From the NCBI RefSeq assembly GCF_000281975.1, contig NZ_AKKE01000049.1:1-47311 (forward strand): DNA of 47,311 bases. The letters are read 5' to 3'. The notes beneath the pieces were generated by a model. It saw nothing but the letters and a program-made list of their open reading frames with translations. It made no database searches and was not told the origin of the DNA. This document shows positions 35,565 through 44,078 of the stretch, one piece after another (the stretch's first letter is position 1; the number at the start of each line of letters is the position of its first letter). The position numbers and the translations under genes were made by a program. The DNA is from Novosphingobium sp. AP12. Lineage in GTDB: Bacteria; Pseudomonadota; Alphaproteobacteria; Sphingomonadales; Sphingomonadaceae.

Positions 35565-36439
35565 TAATTGCGCTCCCAGGCGTAGACGCGCGCGGGTTCT
35601 GGTTCAAAGACTCGCGCTTGCTCGATCCCCGGCAGGCCGACCAAGGCGCGGTATTCCGACCCGAAAGCGACATAGCGGTCAGTCTCGGCCATGACCGCGG
35701 GCTTGCACGAAATCGGATCGCGCAGCACGGCAAAGCCGTTCTCGGTGCCTACGACGAAGGTGAAGAAGCCGTCGAGATCGTCGAGGCTGGCTTCAAGCGC
35801 TTCGGCCAGGCTCGCGCCTTCGCGCAGCTTCCACGAGAGATATCCGGCGGCGACTTCGCTGTCGTTATCGGTGGCGAACCGGATCCCTTGCGGCTCCAGC
35901 ATCCGGCGTAACGAGCGGTGGTTCGACAGCGATCCATTGTGCACCAAGCACTGATCGGCACCGGTCGAGAACGGGTGCGCGCCATCGGTGGTGACGGCGC
36001 TTTCGGTGGCCATGCGAGTGTGGCCGACGCCGTGGGTGCCGCTCATGCCGGCCAGCCCGAACCGGGTCGCCACCTGAGCGGGCAGGCCGACTTCCTTATA
36101 TAGTTCAATGCGCTTGCCCGCACCGATCACGACGATGTCCGGGCGGTTCCGCGCCAGCCAACCGCGCACGCGATCCTCATCGCTTGCAGCGAAATCGAGC
36201 ACCATATGGGTGTCGCGGACGGTGAAGTTGACACCTGCCCCAAGTGCTGCGGGTACGCCGTCGAAGTCGTTGCCCCGCAGCGTCAGCTTGATACGGCCCT
36301 CGGCGCCCGCGCCATAGACCGCGAAGCCCGCGCTATCGGGACCGCGATCGGTCATCACCGCGAGCATACCGGCGAGCAAAGTGCCCAGTTCCGGTTCCAG
36401 CGATGGGTCCTTGAGGAAAAGACCGACAATTCCACACAT
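35564..36439 (-). CDS. mgsA: N-methylglutamate synthase, amidotransferase-like subunit
   Basis: The 291-residue product starts MCGIVGLFLKDPSLEPELGT with the N-terminal catalytic Cys of class II glutamine amidotransferases (also GlxB). Family segments include TDRGPDSAGFAVYG, VGHTRMATESAVTTDGAHPF, NGSLSNHRSLRRML and FATDNDSEVAAGYLSWK. It would take the methylamine group from gamma-glutamylmethylamide. A strong hairpin lies just before its ATG and covers the only good ribosome binding site. Confidence 0.93.
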   Translation of the reverse strand: MCGIVGLFLKDPSLEPELGTLLAGMLAVMTDRGPDSAGFAVYGAGAEGRIKLTLRGNDFDGVPAALGAGVNFTVRDTHMVLDFAASDEDRVRGWLARNRPDIVVIGAGKRIELYKEVGLPAQVATRFGLAGMSGTHGVGHTRMATESAVTTDGAHPFSTGADQCLVHNGSLSNHRSLRRMLEPQGIRFATDNDSEVAAGYLSWKLREGASLAEALEASLDDLDGFFTFVVGTENGFAVLRDPISCKPAVMAETDRYVAFGSEYRALVGLPGIEQARVFEPEPARVYAWERN

Positions 36440-36448
36440 GCGCTTTCG

Positions 36449-36476
36449 AATCCCTTGTCTCGTCCGACAAGGGATT
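36449..36476 (-). promoter_or_regulatory. hairpin covering the mgsA ribosome binding site
   Basis: Perfect 11-base arms, AATCCCTTGTC and GACAAGGGATT, enclose a 6-base loop. On the minus strand the second arm carries AAGGGA, the best Shine-Dalgarno match, about 10 bases before the mgsA ATG. The element could block translation of mgsA until unfolded, or be a DNA operator; the sequence fits both. Confidence 0.65.
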
Positions 36477-36516
36477 AAGCGGCGCGAGATTGCGCGTCAA
36501 TCCTTAGGAACTATTT

Positions 36517-36531
36517 TTTCTTGTAAAGAAA
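36517..36531. promoter_or_regulatory. TTTCTT-N3-AAGAAA dyad upstream of mgsA
   Basis: The palindrome TTTCTTGTAAAGAAA lies just past the XRE stop codon, in an AT-rich stretch that probably holds an internal promoter for mgsABC-gmaS. It matches the dyad before the LuxR gene (12882-12902). The adjacent XRE-cupin regulator is the obvious candidate to bind here. Confidence 0.5.
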
Positions 36532-36536
36532 CTCAA

Positions 36537-37208
36537 TCACGTTGCAGGGCGCGGATAAACGATAATCGAGAGATACTCGGTTTCTCTGCTCTCGACCGCC
36601 TCGGGGCCGTGCAATGCGGAACTATCGAACAGGAGCGAGTCGCCGGCTCGCATCAGATAGGTCTCGGTGCCGTGGCGGTAGGTCAGTTCCCCCTTCAACA
36701 TGTGGATGAACTCGACACCTTGGTGGTGGAACGACGTGTAAGGCGCGGCACCCTCGCGCAGGGTGATGAGGTAGGGCTCCATCGCCACGTCGCCCCGTAA
36801 CATGTGCCCGAGGAGTTGGTAGACGTGGCCTACCTTGGTGCCGCGGCGCTCGATCGTCAGTCCCTGCCCAGCCGGCACATGCGAACAATCCTGGCGTTCC
36901 TCAAACGCGGCGAACAGCGAAGACAACGGCACTTGCAGCGCGGTCGATATCGACTGGAGCGTGGCCAACGACGGCGAAATCCCGCCGTTCTCGATCTTCG
37001 AGAGCATGCCGGTCGAAATCGAGGCGGCGCTCGCCAGGTCGGCGATCGAAAGGTCGTGCCGGCGGCGCTGGCTACGGATCTGGCTGCCGATCGCCTTTTC
37101 GAGATCGCGCTCGATCGGCGCAGGCGCGGTCGAACCCGTGGTCAGCACGTGGGAAGACTTGGATATGTTGCTGGAAATGTGCGTCACCCTAGGCTGCATC
37201 AGTAGCAA
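36537..37208 (-). CDS. XRE-family regulator with C-terminal cupin domain
   Basis: The 223-residue protein has an HTH of the XRE type at about residues 40-95 (IGSQIRSQRRRHDLSIADLA, then TGMLSKIENGGISPSLATLQ) and a C-terminal cupin domain (ITLREGAAPYTSFHHQGVEF, then LKGELTYRHGTETYLMRAGD). Regulators of this kind control amine or amino acid use, sensing the ligand through the cupin. The gene lies between folD and mgsA on the same strand, so it probably governs the operon it is part of, possibly through the dyads at 36449-36531. Confidence 0.9.
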   Translation of the reverse strand: MLLMQPRVTHISSNISKSSHVLTTGSTAPAPIERDLEKAIGSQIRSQRRRHDLSIADLASAASISTGMLSKIENGGISPSLATLQSISTALQVPLSSLFAAFEERQDCSHVPAGQGLTIERRGTKVGHVYQLLGHMLRGDVAMEPYLITLREGAAPYTSFHHQGVEFIHMLKGELTYRHGTETYLMRAGDSLLFDSSALHGPEAVESRETEYLSIIVYPRPAT

Positions 37209-37218
37209 CCCTAACGCG

Positions 37219-38124
37219 CTACGCCGCAGATGTCATGTCCGCAGCAACTTTAGCCCCGTGATGCATCGCGGCCGATACGCGCGCAGCTTCCAACGTGTTG
37301 CTGAGCAGGCAAGCGATGGTCATCGGTCCCACACCGCCTGGAACAGGAGTAGTTGCAGCCGCGTGGCCCAGTTCCTCGGTGCGGGTATCTCCGACCAGCT
37401 GGCTCTTGCCATCCGCATCGATGACACGATTGATTCCGACATCGATAACCACAGCACCCGGCTTGATCCAGTCGCCCCGCACAAGGCCAGGGCTTCCCGC
37501 GGCGACCACGACAATGTCAGCTGTGCGCGTGATTTCGGACAGGTTGCGTGTCAGAATATGCGTCACCGTGACTGTGCACCCGCGCTCGAGCAACAGCATC
37601 GCCACTGGCTTGCCGACAATATTCGACATGCCGATCACAACTGCCTGCATTCCCCGAAAGTCGCTGACCACGGTATCGAGCAGCATCATGCATCCCAGTG
37701 GCGTGCAAGGAGTAAGCCCCCCGGTGCCAGTCGATAGCCTGCCTACGTTGACGGGATGAAAGCCATCAACATCTTTGGTCGGCTCGATCGTGTCCAGCAC
37801 ACGATTGGCATTGATTGTACGTGGCAGTGGCAATTGCACCAGAATGCCATGGATATCTGCGTCTTGGTTCAATGCGTGAATCAGAGAAATCAATTCTGTT
37901 TCGCACGTCTCAGCTGGAAGGCGATGCTCGATAGATCGCATGCCGACAGCCTTCGTCTTCACGAGCTTGCGGTTTACATAGACAAGGCTTGCCGGATCCG
38001 CGCCAACGAGAACAACTGCAAGTCCAGGCACGAGGCGCTGCTGAGTTGCGAGTTCCGCAACTCCTCGCGCCACGCGAGTCTCCAACTTCGCCGCGATAGC
38101 TTTCCCGTCGATCAGTTTAACCAT
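37219..38124 (-). CDS. folD: bifunctional methylene-THF dehydrogenase / methenyl-THF cyclohydrolase
   Basis: The 301-residue product has the FolD signatures: the substrate segment VYVNRKLVKTKAVGM with catalytic Lys, GILVQLPLPRTINANRVLDT, DVDGFHPVNVGRL, the Rossmann core VVIGMSNIVGKPVAMLLLER and the C-terminal PVPGGVGPMTIACLL. It converts 5,10-methylene-THF to 10-formyl-THF. It lies 4 bases from purU and directly processes the one-carbon unit released by the two folate-linked oxidases in this window. It may be a second, catabolic copy next to a housekeeping folD elsewhere (inference). Confidence 0.94.
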   Translation of the reverse strand: MVKLIDGKAIAAKLETRVARGVAELATQQRLVPGLAVVLVGADPASLVYVNRKLVKTKAVGMRSIEHRLPAETCETELISLIHALNQDADIHGILVQLPLPRTINANRVLDTIEPTKDVDGFHPVNVGRLSTGTGGLTPCTPLGCMMLLDTVVSDFRGMQAVVIGMSNIVGKPVAMLLLERGCTVTVTHILTRNLSEITRTADIVVVAAGSPGLVRGDWIKPGAVVIDVGINRVIDADGKSQLVGDTRTEELGHAAATTPVPGGVGPMTIACLLSNTLEAARVSAAMHHGAKVAADMTSAA

Positions 38125-38128
38125 CGGC

Positions 38129-38980
38129 CTAGTCCGAGAACACGACGGTCTTGGCGCCGTTTCTCAGCACGCGGCCTTCCAGATGCGCGCGCACCGCGCG
38201 GGCGAGCACGCGGCGCTCGATGTCTCTTCCCTTGCGCACCAGCGCCTCAGGCGAGTCCGAATGGCTGATCTGCTCGACGTCTTGGACAATGATTGGTCCC
38301 TCGTCCAGATCAGCGGTGACGTAGTGCGCGGTGGCGCCGATCATCTTCACTCCGCGCGCGTGCGCCTGATGATAGGGCTTAGCGCCCTTGAACCCGGGCA
38401 GGAAAGAGTGATGGATGTTGATGCAGCGGCCCGAGAGCCAGCCAGCAAGATCGTCCGACAGCACCTGCATGTAGCGCGCCAGCACCACCAGCTCAGCGCC
38501 GCTTTCGGTCACAACCGCCTTGATCCGCTCTTCCTGCTGGGGCTTGGAGTCCTTGGTGATCGGCAGATGATGGAACGGCACGCCTTCGAGACTGCCATAG
38601 GTTTCACGCGGATGGTTCGAGACGACGCCAACCACATCCATGCTCAGTTCGCCGATGCGCCAACGGTAAAGCAGATCCACCAGGCAGTGATCGAACTTGG
38701 ACGCTAGCAGCAGGACCTTTCGCCTCTCGTCACGCCGGCGGATCACCCAATCCGCGGCAAAGGCGTCGGCCACAGGCCGGAACGCCTCCTGCATCGTATC
38801 GATGTCCGCGCCTTCAGGCAGGCAGAACGCCAGGCGCATGAAGAAACGTCCGGTTTCGATATCCGAGAATTGATTGTCCTCGAGAATGTTACCGCCGTAT
38901 TCATAGAGCACACCAGTCACGCGCGTGACGATGCCCTGCTGGTCCGGACACGAGAGCGTAAGCAGGTAGACTGAAGTCAT
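38129..38980 (-). CDS. purU: formyltetrahydrofolate deformylase
   Basis: The 283-residue product has an N-terminal ACT-like domain (LLTLSCPDQQGIVTRVTGVL) and a C-terminal formyl-transferase-like domain with INIHHSFLPGFKGAKPYHQA, GATAHYVTADLDEGPIIVQD and related motifs, as in PurU. It hydrolyses 10-formyl-THF to formate and THF. With folD it forms the disposal route for methyl carbon. It follows mgdD by 23 bases in the same operon. Confidence 0.94.
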   Translation of the reverse strand: MTSVYLLTLSCPDQQGIVTRVTGVLYEYGGNILEDNQFSDIETGRFFMRLAFCLPEGADIDTMQEAFRPVADAFAADWVIRRRDERRKVLLLASKFDHCLVDLLYRWRIGELSMDVVGVVSNHPRETYGSLEGVPFHHLPITKDSKPQQEERIKAVVTESGAELVVLARYMQVLSDDLAGWLSGRCINIHHSFLPGFKGAKPYHQAHARGVKMIGATAHYVTADLDEGPIIVQDVEQISHSDSPEALVRKGRDIERRVLARAVRAHLEGRVLRNGAKTVVFSD

Positions 38981-39003
38981 GTGAACCCCGTGATGCTGTG
39001 TGG

Positions 39004-39519
39004 TCAGAGCGCTGCCGCGGTGTGGTCTAGCCAGCGGCGGAAGCTGTCGAAGTAGCTGCGGAACGTCGCGATCTCGTATTTTGGCCGCCCTCGGGCATCA
39101 TCATCCCGGCGCCAGATCACGACACCGATATGCGCGATCACCGTCGTCGCAGCGGCCCCGGGTGCGAAGACCTCCGGGTGGAAGTCGATCGCTGCGCCGC
39201 GCTGAAGAACCGTGCGCGCATCCTCGCCCGAAAGACGTATGAGCATATAGCCATCGCTCTGGTCCGAAACCGAGGCGAGCTCAGCCAATCGATCACGCAA
39301 CGCCGTGTGCCACGCTGGCGAAACCATGTCGGTATGGGCGAACCAGGAGCCCGCACCCGTGCCAATCAGCGCGAGATTGTTCTCTCCGCGGCAGAATGCG
39401 GGTTGAGCGGGTGCCTCGACCCCGAGCGCCATGCCAATCGCCATGCCGCTAACGCCTTTGCGCGCCATGATCGTCGCGAGACCGAAACCGCTGAGTTGCT
39501 CGACTAGAAGGTCAGCCAC
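39004..39519 (-). CDS. mgdD: N-methylglutamate dehydrogenase, gamma-like subunit
   Basis: The 171-residue product is the SoxG-like subunit (SGFGLATIMARKGVSGMAIG, then SDQSDGYMLIRLSGEDARTV and GAAIDFHPEVFAPGAAATTV). I placed the start at the GTG at 39519, which follows GAAGGGG and lies just beside the mgdC stop; a longer frame from 39618 covers mgdC and has no similarity. It is about the size of the homologous soxG gene. Confidence 0.85.
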   Translation of the reverse strand: MADLLVEQLSGFGLATIMARKGVSGMAIGMALGVEAPAQPAFCRGENNLALIGTGAGSWFAHTDMVSPAWHTALRDRLAELASVSDQSDGYMLIRLSGEDARTVLQRGAAIDFHPEVFAPGAAATTVIAHIGVVIWRRDDDARGRPKYEIATFRSYFDSFRRWLDHTAAAL

Positions 39520-42481
39520 GGACCCGCACCCCTTCAGGATCAAAGAAGACTGGGTTGCAGATTGCTGCCTCGACATCGGCGCCCCGCACCGGGTCGTGAA
39601 CAATGATCCGCTCTCCATGGCGCTGATGTCCCAGCTTCAAGAAAGCGAGGGCAATAGGCAGGCCCAGCGTCGGAGAGTAGGCGGCGGACGAGACGAACCC
39701 TTCATCGTTCGCAGCAACAGCATCTTGTCCCGGAGACAACAAATGGGCTCCCGCCCTGATCAGACTGCGTCCGTTAACCGGCTTTAGGCCGACGAGGCGC
39801 GGCCGCTCAGGATCACACAGACCCGGCCGGCCGGCCATTACGCGCCCAAGGTAATCCTTCTTTGTCGACATCATCCGTCCCATGCCAAGGTCGGCCGCTG
39901 TCGTGGTGCCATTGAGTTCGTTGCCCGCCGGATGGCCCTTCTCGATACGCATCACGCTGAGCGCCTCGGTGCCATAAGCGGTTACGTCGAAGGCGCGGCC
40001 GGCTTCGAACAGAGCAAGGATCAACGCTTCGCCGAGCCTCGCTGGGACACTGATCTCATAAGCCAGTTCGCCCGAAAACGAGAGCCGAAACAGCCGGCAA
40101 ACGCGCTCCTTCCAAACTAATTCGATTGCCCCCATGTAAGGTAGCGCGTCGTTCGCGAGATCCACGCTGGGCAACAATGCCTGCAGCAGGGCACGCGACT
40201 TGGGACCAGCAACGGCGTATGTTGCCCACTGCTCGGTGACCGAGGTCGCCTGCACGTCGAGTTCGGGCCAAAGCACTTGTCGCGCATAATCGATATGCTG
40301 CATTACCTTGGCCGCGTTGACCGTCGTCGTCGTGACGAAGTAGCTATCCTCGGCAAAGCGCGTGGTGGTGCCGTCGTCCATCACGAAGCCGTCCTCGCGC
40401 AGCATCACGCCGTAGCGGGCCTTGCCGATCGGCAGGCTTGCGAAGTTGTTGATATAGAGGCGGTCAAGCAGCGTGCCGGCATCGGGGCCCTGCACGTCGA
40501 TCTTGCCCAGCGTAGAAACGTCGCAGACGCCGACACTGCCGCGCGTCGCGAGAACCTCGCGATTAACCGACTCCAGCCATTCGCTTTCACCGGACCGCGC
40601 GAACCATTGCGCGCGCTTCCACTGCCCGGCGTCGGTAAAGATCGCGCGTTGCGCCTGCGCCCAGCGATGGCTTGCAGTCTTGCGCATTGGCCGGAAATCC
40701 TGGCCGCGGTGGTGACCGGCGAGCGCGCCGATCGCGACCGGCAAATAGGGAGGACGCGACAGCACCGTGCCCGTCTCGGCGATGGTCTTGCCGATAACGG
40801 CTGCAAGAACCGCATGGCCGTTGAGCTGGCTCGTCTTGCCCTGGTCGGTCGCCATGCCGAGCGTGGTGTAGCGCTTCAGGTGCTCGATCGATATAAAGCC
40901 TTCGCGCGCAGCTAGCTGAACGTCGGTGACGGTGACGTCGTGCTGAAAATCGACGAAGGCCTTTGCCTTGCCCGGCACCTGCCAGAGCGGCGTAGCCGCT
41001 GCGAAATCGTCGCTGGCGGAAAAGGAAGGGAGGCCCTTCGGGGCAATGCCTAGATCGGCCAGCGCCGCGGATGCCTGGTGCACACCGCCGCGCAGGGCAT
41101 CGCCCAGCGCCAGATCGCCGGCCGCCGCACCTGCGGGTGCCAAGCCAGGCGGGCAGGATTCCAGCAGGAATGCCTGCTGCGCGTCGGACCAGATCGGTCG
41201 TGCGCCGAGATTGCTGCCCAGGCCAATCGCCGGGTTCCAGCCCCCAGCCATGGCGACGAGATCGCAAGAGATACGTCGCGGCGCGCCTTCGGCGGTTCGC
41301 ACGGTGACAGCTTTGGCGACCCTGCCGTGAACCTCAGTGACGACCGCGCCGAACAATGCCTCCACGCCCAGTCTACGCGCCAGCTCGATATGCCGCGCGT
41401 CCGCCGGACGCGCATCGACAACCGCGCCCACCCCCACGCCGGCACGCACCAGATCGTGTGCCGTTGTCCAACCGCTGTCGGTCGCGGTGAACACTACGGC
41501 ACACTTGCCCGGCGCGACAGCGTAGCGGTTGACATAGGTCGATATGGCCGAGGCCATCATCACGCCCGGCCGGTCGTTGGCACCAAACACGATCGGCCGC
41601 TCAATCGCGCCCGCCGCCAGCACCGCGCGCTTCGCAATGATCTTCCACAAACGTTGCCGCGGTTGCCCGGACGACGGAGCGGAAAGGTGGTCGGATACGC
41701 GCTCGACAGCGCCATATTCGCGCCCGTCGTAGACGCCAAACACGGTCGTGCGCGTCAGTAGGCGAACGTTGGGCAGCGAGGCCAATTCTGCCGCGACCCG
41801 CGCAGCCCAATCGCTGGCAAGAATCCCATCGATCTGGTGGCGTTCTGACAGCAACCGCCCACCGGGCATGACATCTTCGTCGGCCACGATAACACGTGCG
41901 CCGGAGCGCGCGGCGGTGAGCGCCGCAGCGAGCCCGGCCGCGCCACCACCAATGACGAGCAGGTCGCAGAAGCCATGCTCACGATCGTAGTGGTCGGGGT
42001 CGGGCAGCATCGACAGTTTGCCCAAGCCAGCGGCGCGGCGGATGAGCGGCTCGTAAAGCTTCTCCCAGAGGGCGGCAGGCCACATGAAGGTCTTGTAGTA
42101 GAAGCCGGCAACCAACAACGGCGACGCGAGCTGGTTCACCGCCAGAAAGTCAAAGGCCAGACTGGGCCAGCGATTCTGACTGGTCGCCTCGAGACCGTCG
42201 TATAGCGGCACGGTCGTGGCGCGCGTGTTCGGCTCGGCGTGTGCGCCGCTACGCAGCGTCACCAGCGCGTTGGGTTCCTCGCTCCCTGCGGCGAGGATGC
42301 CGCGCGGCCGATGGTATTTGAACGAGCGGCCGACCAACCGGACGTCGTTCGCAAGGAGTGCTGAAGCCAGCGTATCGCCAGCCAGCCCCCGATAATTCTT
42401 GCCATCGAAGGTGAAGCGTAAGGGTTTCGTCCGGTCGATGAGTCCACCATTAGTCAATCGATTTACGTCGGTCCGGCTCAT
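39512..42481 (-). CDS. mgdC: N-methylglutamate dehydrogenase, alpha-like subunit
   Basis: The 989-residue product is homologous to SoxA over its full length: GLIDRTKPLRFTFDGKNYRG, SFKYHRPRGILAAGSEEPNA, the dinucleotide motif VIGGGAAGLAAALTAARSG and a C-terminal GcvT/folate domain (DVQGPDAGTLLDRLYINNFA, FRLSFSGELAYEISVP). Its setting beside mgdA, mgdB, mgdD and the mgs genes assigns it to N-methylglutamate dehydrogenase, which splits N-methylglutamate into glutamate and a one-carbon unit. It overlaps mgdB by 4 bases. Confidence 0.92.
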   Translation of the reverse strand: MSRTDVNRLTNGGLIDRTKPLRFTFDGKNYRGLAGDTLASALLANDVRLVGRSFKYHRPRGILAAGSEEPNALVTLRSGAHAEPNTRATTVPLYDGLEATSQNRWPSLAFDFLAVNQLASPLLVAGFYYKTFMWPAALWEKLYEPLIRRAAGLGKLSMLPDPDHYDREHGFCDLLVIGGGAAGLAAALTAARSGARVIVADEDVMPGGRLLSERHQIDGILASDWAARVAAELASLPNVRLLTRTTVFGVYDGREYGAVERVSDHLSAPSSGQPRQRLWKIIAKRAVLAAGAIERPIVFGANDRPGVMMASAISTYVNRYAVAPGKCAVVFTATDSGWTTAHDLVRAGVGVGAVVDARPADARHIELARRLGVEALFGAVVTEVHGRVAKAVTVRTAEGAPRRISCDLVAMAGGWNPAIGLGSNLGARPIWSDAQQAFLLESCPPGLAPAGAAAGDLALGDALRGGVHQASAALADLGIAPKGLPSFSASDDFAAATPLWQVPGKAKAFVDFQHDVTVTDVQLAAREGFISIEHLKRYTTLGMATDQGKTSQLNGHAVLAAVIGKTIAETGTVLSRPPYLPVAIGALAGHHRGQDFRPMRKTASHRWAQAQRAIFTDAGQWKRAQWFARSGESEWLESVNREVLATRGSVGVCDVSTLGKIDVQGPDAGTLLDRLYINNFASLPIGKARYGVMLREDGFVMDDGTTTRFAEDSYFVTTTTVNAAKVMQHIDYARQVLWPELDVQATSVTEQWATYAVAGPKSRALLQALLPSVDLANDALPYMGAIELVWKERVCRLFRLSFSGELAYEISVPARLGEALILALFEAGRAFDVTAYGTEALSVMRIEKGHPAGNELNGTTTAADLGMGRMMSTKKDYLGRVMAGRPGLCDPERPRLVGLKPVNGRSLIRAGAHLLSPGQDAVAANDEGFVSSAAYSPTLGLPIALAFLKLGHQRHGERIIVHDPVRGADVEAAICNPVFFDPEGVRVRG

Positions 42482-42729
42482 CGTACACCGTCCCGCGCGA
42501 AGATCGCGCCCAACATGGCATGCGTCGTCGTGTCCCGCGTCACCGCGATCCAGGTGCGGCAGCCCTGCGCGTGATACCAGTGCTCGGTCATCGGCCCGGC
42601 CAGGTTGTCGCGCAGGTAGACATAGTCGGCCATGCCGTCCTCGCTCTCTGGCCGCATGAGCGAAGCATCGCCTCGATATACGAATTCCTGGGCGTCCCGT
42701 TCACCACAATAGGGGCAGTCAATGCGCAT
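42478..42729 (-). CDS. mgdB: N-methylglutamate dehydrogenase, delta-like subunit
   Basis: The 83-residue product starts MRIDCPYCGERDAQEFVYRG, with the zinc-binding Cys-x-x-Cys, and contains DYVYLRDNLAGPMTEHWYHA and GCRTWIAVTRDTTTHAML. It is the SoxD-type subunit. A clear GAGGGG ribosome binding site precedes it, 12 bases after mgdA. Confidence 0.93.
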   Translation of the reverse strand: MRIDCPYCGERDAQEFVYRGDASLMRPESEDGMADYVYLRDNLAGPMTEHWYHAQGCRTWIAVTRDTTTHAMLGAIFARDGVR

Positions 42730-42741
42730 AGGTTTCGCCCC

Positions 42742-43998
42742 TCAATGCAGGTTGGGTTGGGCGCCCTGGCCCTTTTCGTCGATCAGGTGGCCGGTGCGGA
42801 AGCGGTCGAGCCGATAAGCGGCGGCGGTCTCGTGCGCGCGGTCGGTAGCCAGCAGATGCGCGAAGCACCGGCCCGAGGCCGGTGTCGCCTTGAACCCGCC
42901 GTAACACCAGCCAGCGTTCAGATAGAGCCCGTCGATCGGGGTCCGATCGATGATGGGCGATCCGTCCATCGACATATCCATGATCCCGCCCCAGCTGCGG
43001 AGGAGGCGCACGCGGCCGATCATTGGCATCACGGCCATGCCGCCCTCGCAGACGTCTTCGACCACGGGCAGGTTGCCGCGCTGGGCGTAGGAATTGTACC
43101 CGTCGATATCGCCGCCGAAGACAAGGCCTCCCTTGTCCGACTGGCTGATATAGAAGTGTCCGGCGCCGAAGGTGATGACGCCCGGAATCACCGGCTTGAG
43201 CCCCTCGCTAACGAAGGCCTGGAGGACGTGGCTCTCGATCGGCAGCCGCAGATCGGCGAGCGCGGCGATCCGAGAAGAATTGCCCGCCACGGCCATGCCA
43301 ACCTTGCCGGCCCGGATCAGCCCGCGGCTGGTCTCCACACCCACGACGGTGCCCGTAGCATCGCGCAGGAAACCCCTGACCTCGCAGTTCTGAACGATAT
43401 CGACGCCGCGGTCCGAAGCCCCGCGCGCAAAGCCCCAGACCACGGCATCGTGGCGGGCAGTGCCCCCGCGCGGCTGATGCAGTCCACCCATGATCGGAAA
43501 GCGCGCCTGATCGAAATCGAGGAAGGGCGCCAGCTTTCGCACGCCATCGACGTCAAGCAATTCGGCATCGACGCCGTGCAGCCGCATGCCATTGCCGCGC
43601 CGCGCCGCGGCGTCGCGCTGCGCATCGCTGTGCACCAGGTTCAATACGCCGCGCTGGCTGACCATCGCGTTGTAGTTGAGTTCCTGTTCCAGACCCTCCC
43701 AGAGTTTCATCGACCATTCGTAGAACGGCGCGTTCCCAGGCAGCAGATAGTTGGAGCGGATGATCGTGGTATTGCGCCCAGCATTTCCGCCGCCGATCCA
43801 GCCCTTTTCAAGCACCGCGACATTGGTGATGCCGTGGACCGCGGCAAGATAATATGCTGTGGCCAGCCCGTGACCGCCACCGCCGATGATGATCACATCG
43901 TAGCCATCCTTCGGCACAGCGTCGCGCCAGGTCGGCTGCCAGCCGGAATGACGCGACAGCGCGTTTCGTGCAAGGCTCAAGATGGAAAAGTGTGTCAT
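42742..43998 (-). CDS. mgdA: N-methylglutamate dehydrogenase, beta-like subunit
   Basis: The 418-residue FAD subunit starts at MTHFSILSLARNALSRHSGW, a conserved SoxB-type opening, so the longer frame from 44055 is rejected. Further motifs are VIIIGGGGHGLATAYYLAAV, KGWIGGGNAGRNTTIIRSN and, near the end, GWCYGGFKATPASGRCFAHL. Compared with soxB in the first cluster, the C-terminal GTGGFK region reads CYGGFK, which may reflect a different substrate. It heads the minus-strand operon mgdABCD-purU-folD-XRE and is divergent from an AraC-type regulator, with only 80 bases between them. Confidence 0.92.
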   Translation of the reverse strand: MTHFSILSLARNALSRHSGWQPTWRDAVPKDGYDVIIIGGGGHGLATAYYLAAVHGITNVAVLEKGWIGGGNAGRNTTIIRSNYLLPGNAPFYEWSMKLWEGLEQELNYNAMVSQRGVLNLVHSDAQRDAAARRGNGMRLHGVDAELLDVDGVRKLAPFLDFDQARFPIMGGLHQPRGGTARHDAVVWGFARGASDRGVDIVQNCEVRGFLRDATGTVVGVETSRGLIRAGKVGMAVAGNSSRIAALADLRLPIESHVLQAFVSEGLKPVIPGVITFGAGHFYISQSDKGGLVFGGDIDGYNSYAQRGNLPVVEDVCEGGMAVMPMIGRVRLLRSWGGIMDMSMDGSPIIDRTPIDGLYLNAGWCYGGFKATPASGRCFAHLLATDRAHETAAAYRLDRFRTGHLIDEKGQGAQPNLH

Positions 43999-44078
43999 GA
44001 ACCCTAACGGTTGCGCAGTTGCCTCCCGGCCAAAATAGCGGCAATACCCTTTCATGCTTATCCCAAAGCGACCATTCG

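Noticed and set aside
42520..44007. 495-codon plus-strand frame
   Set aside because: It is antisense to mgdA, which has clear FAD and SoxB-type motifs.
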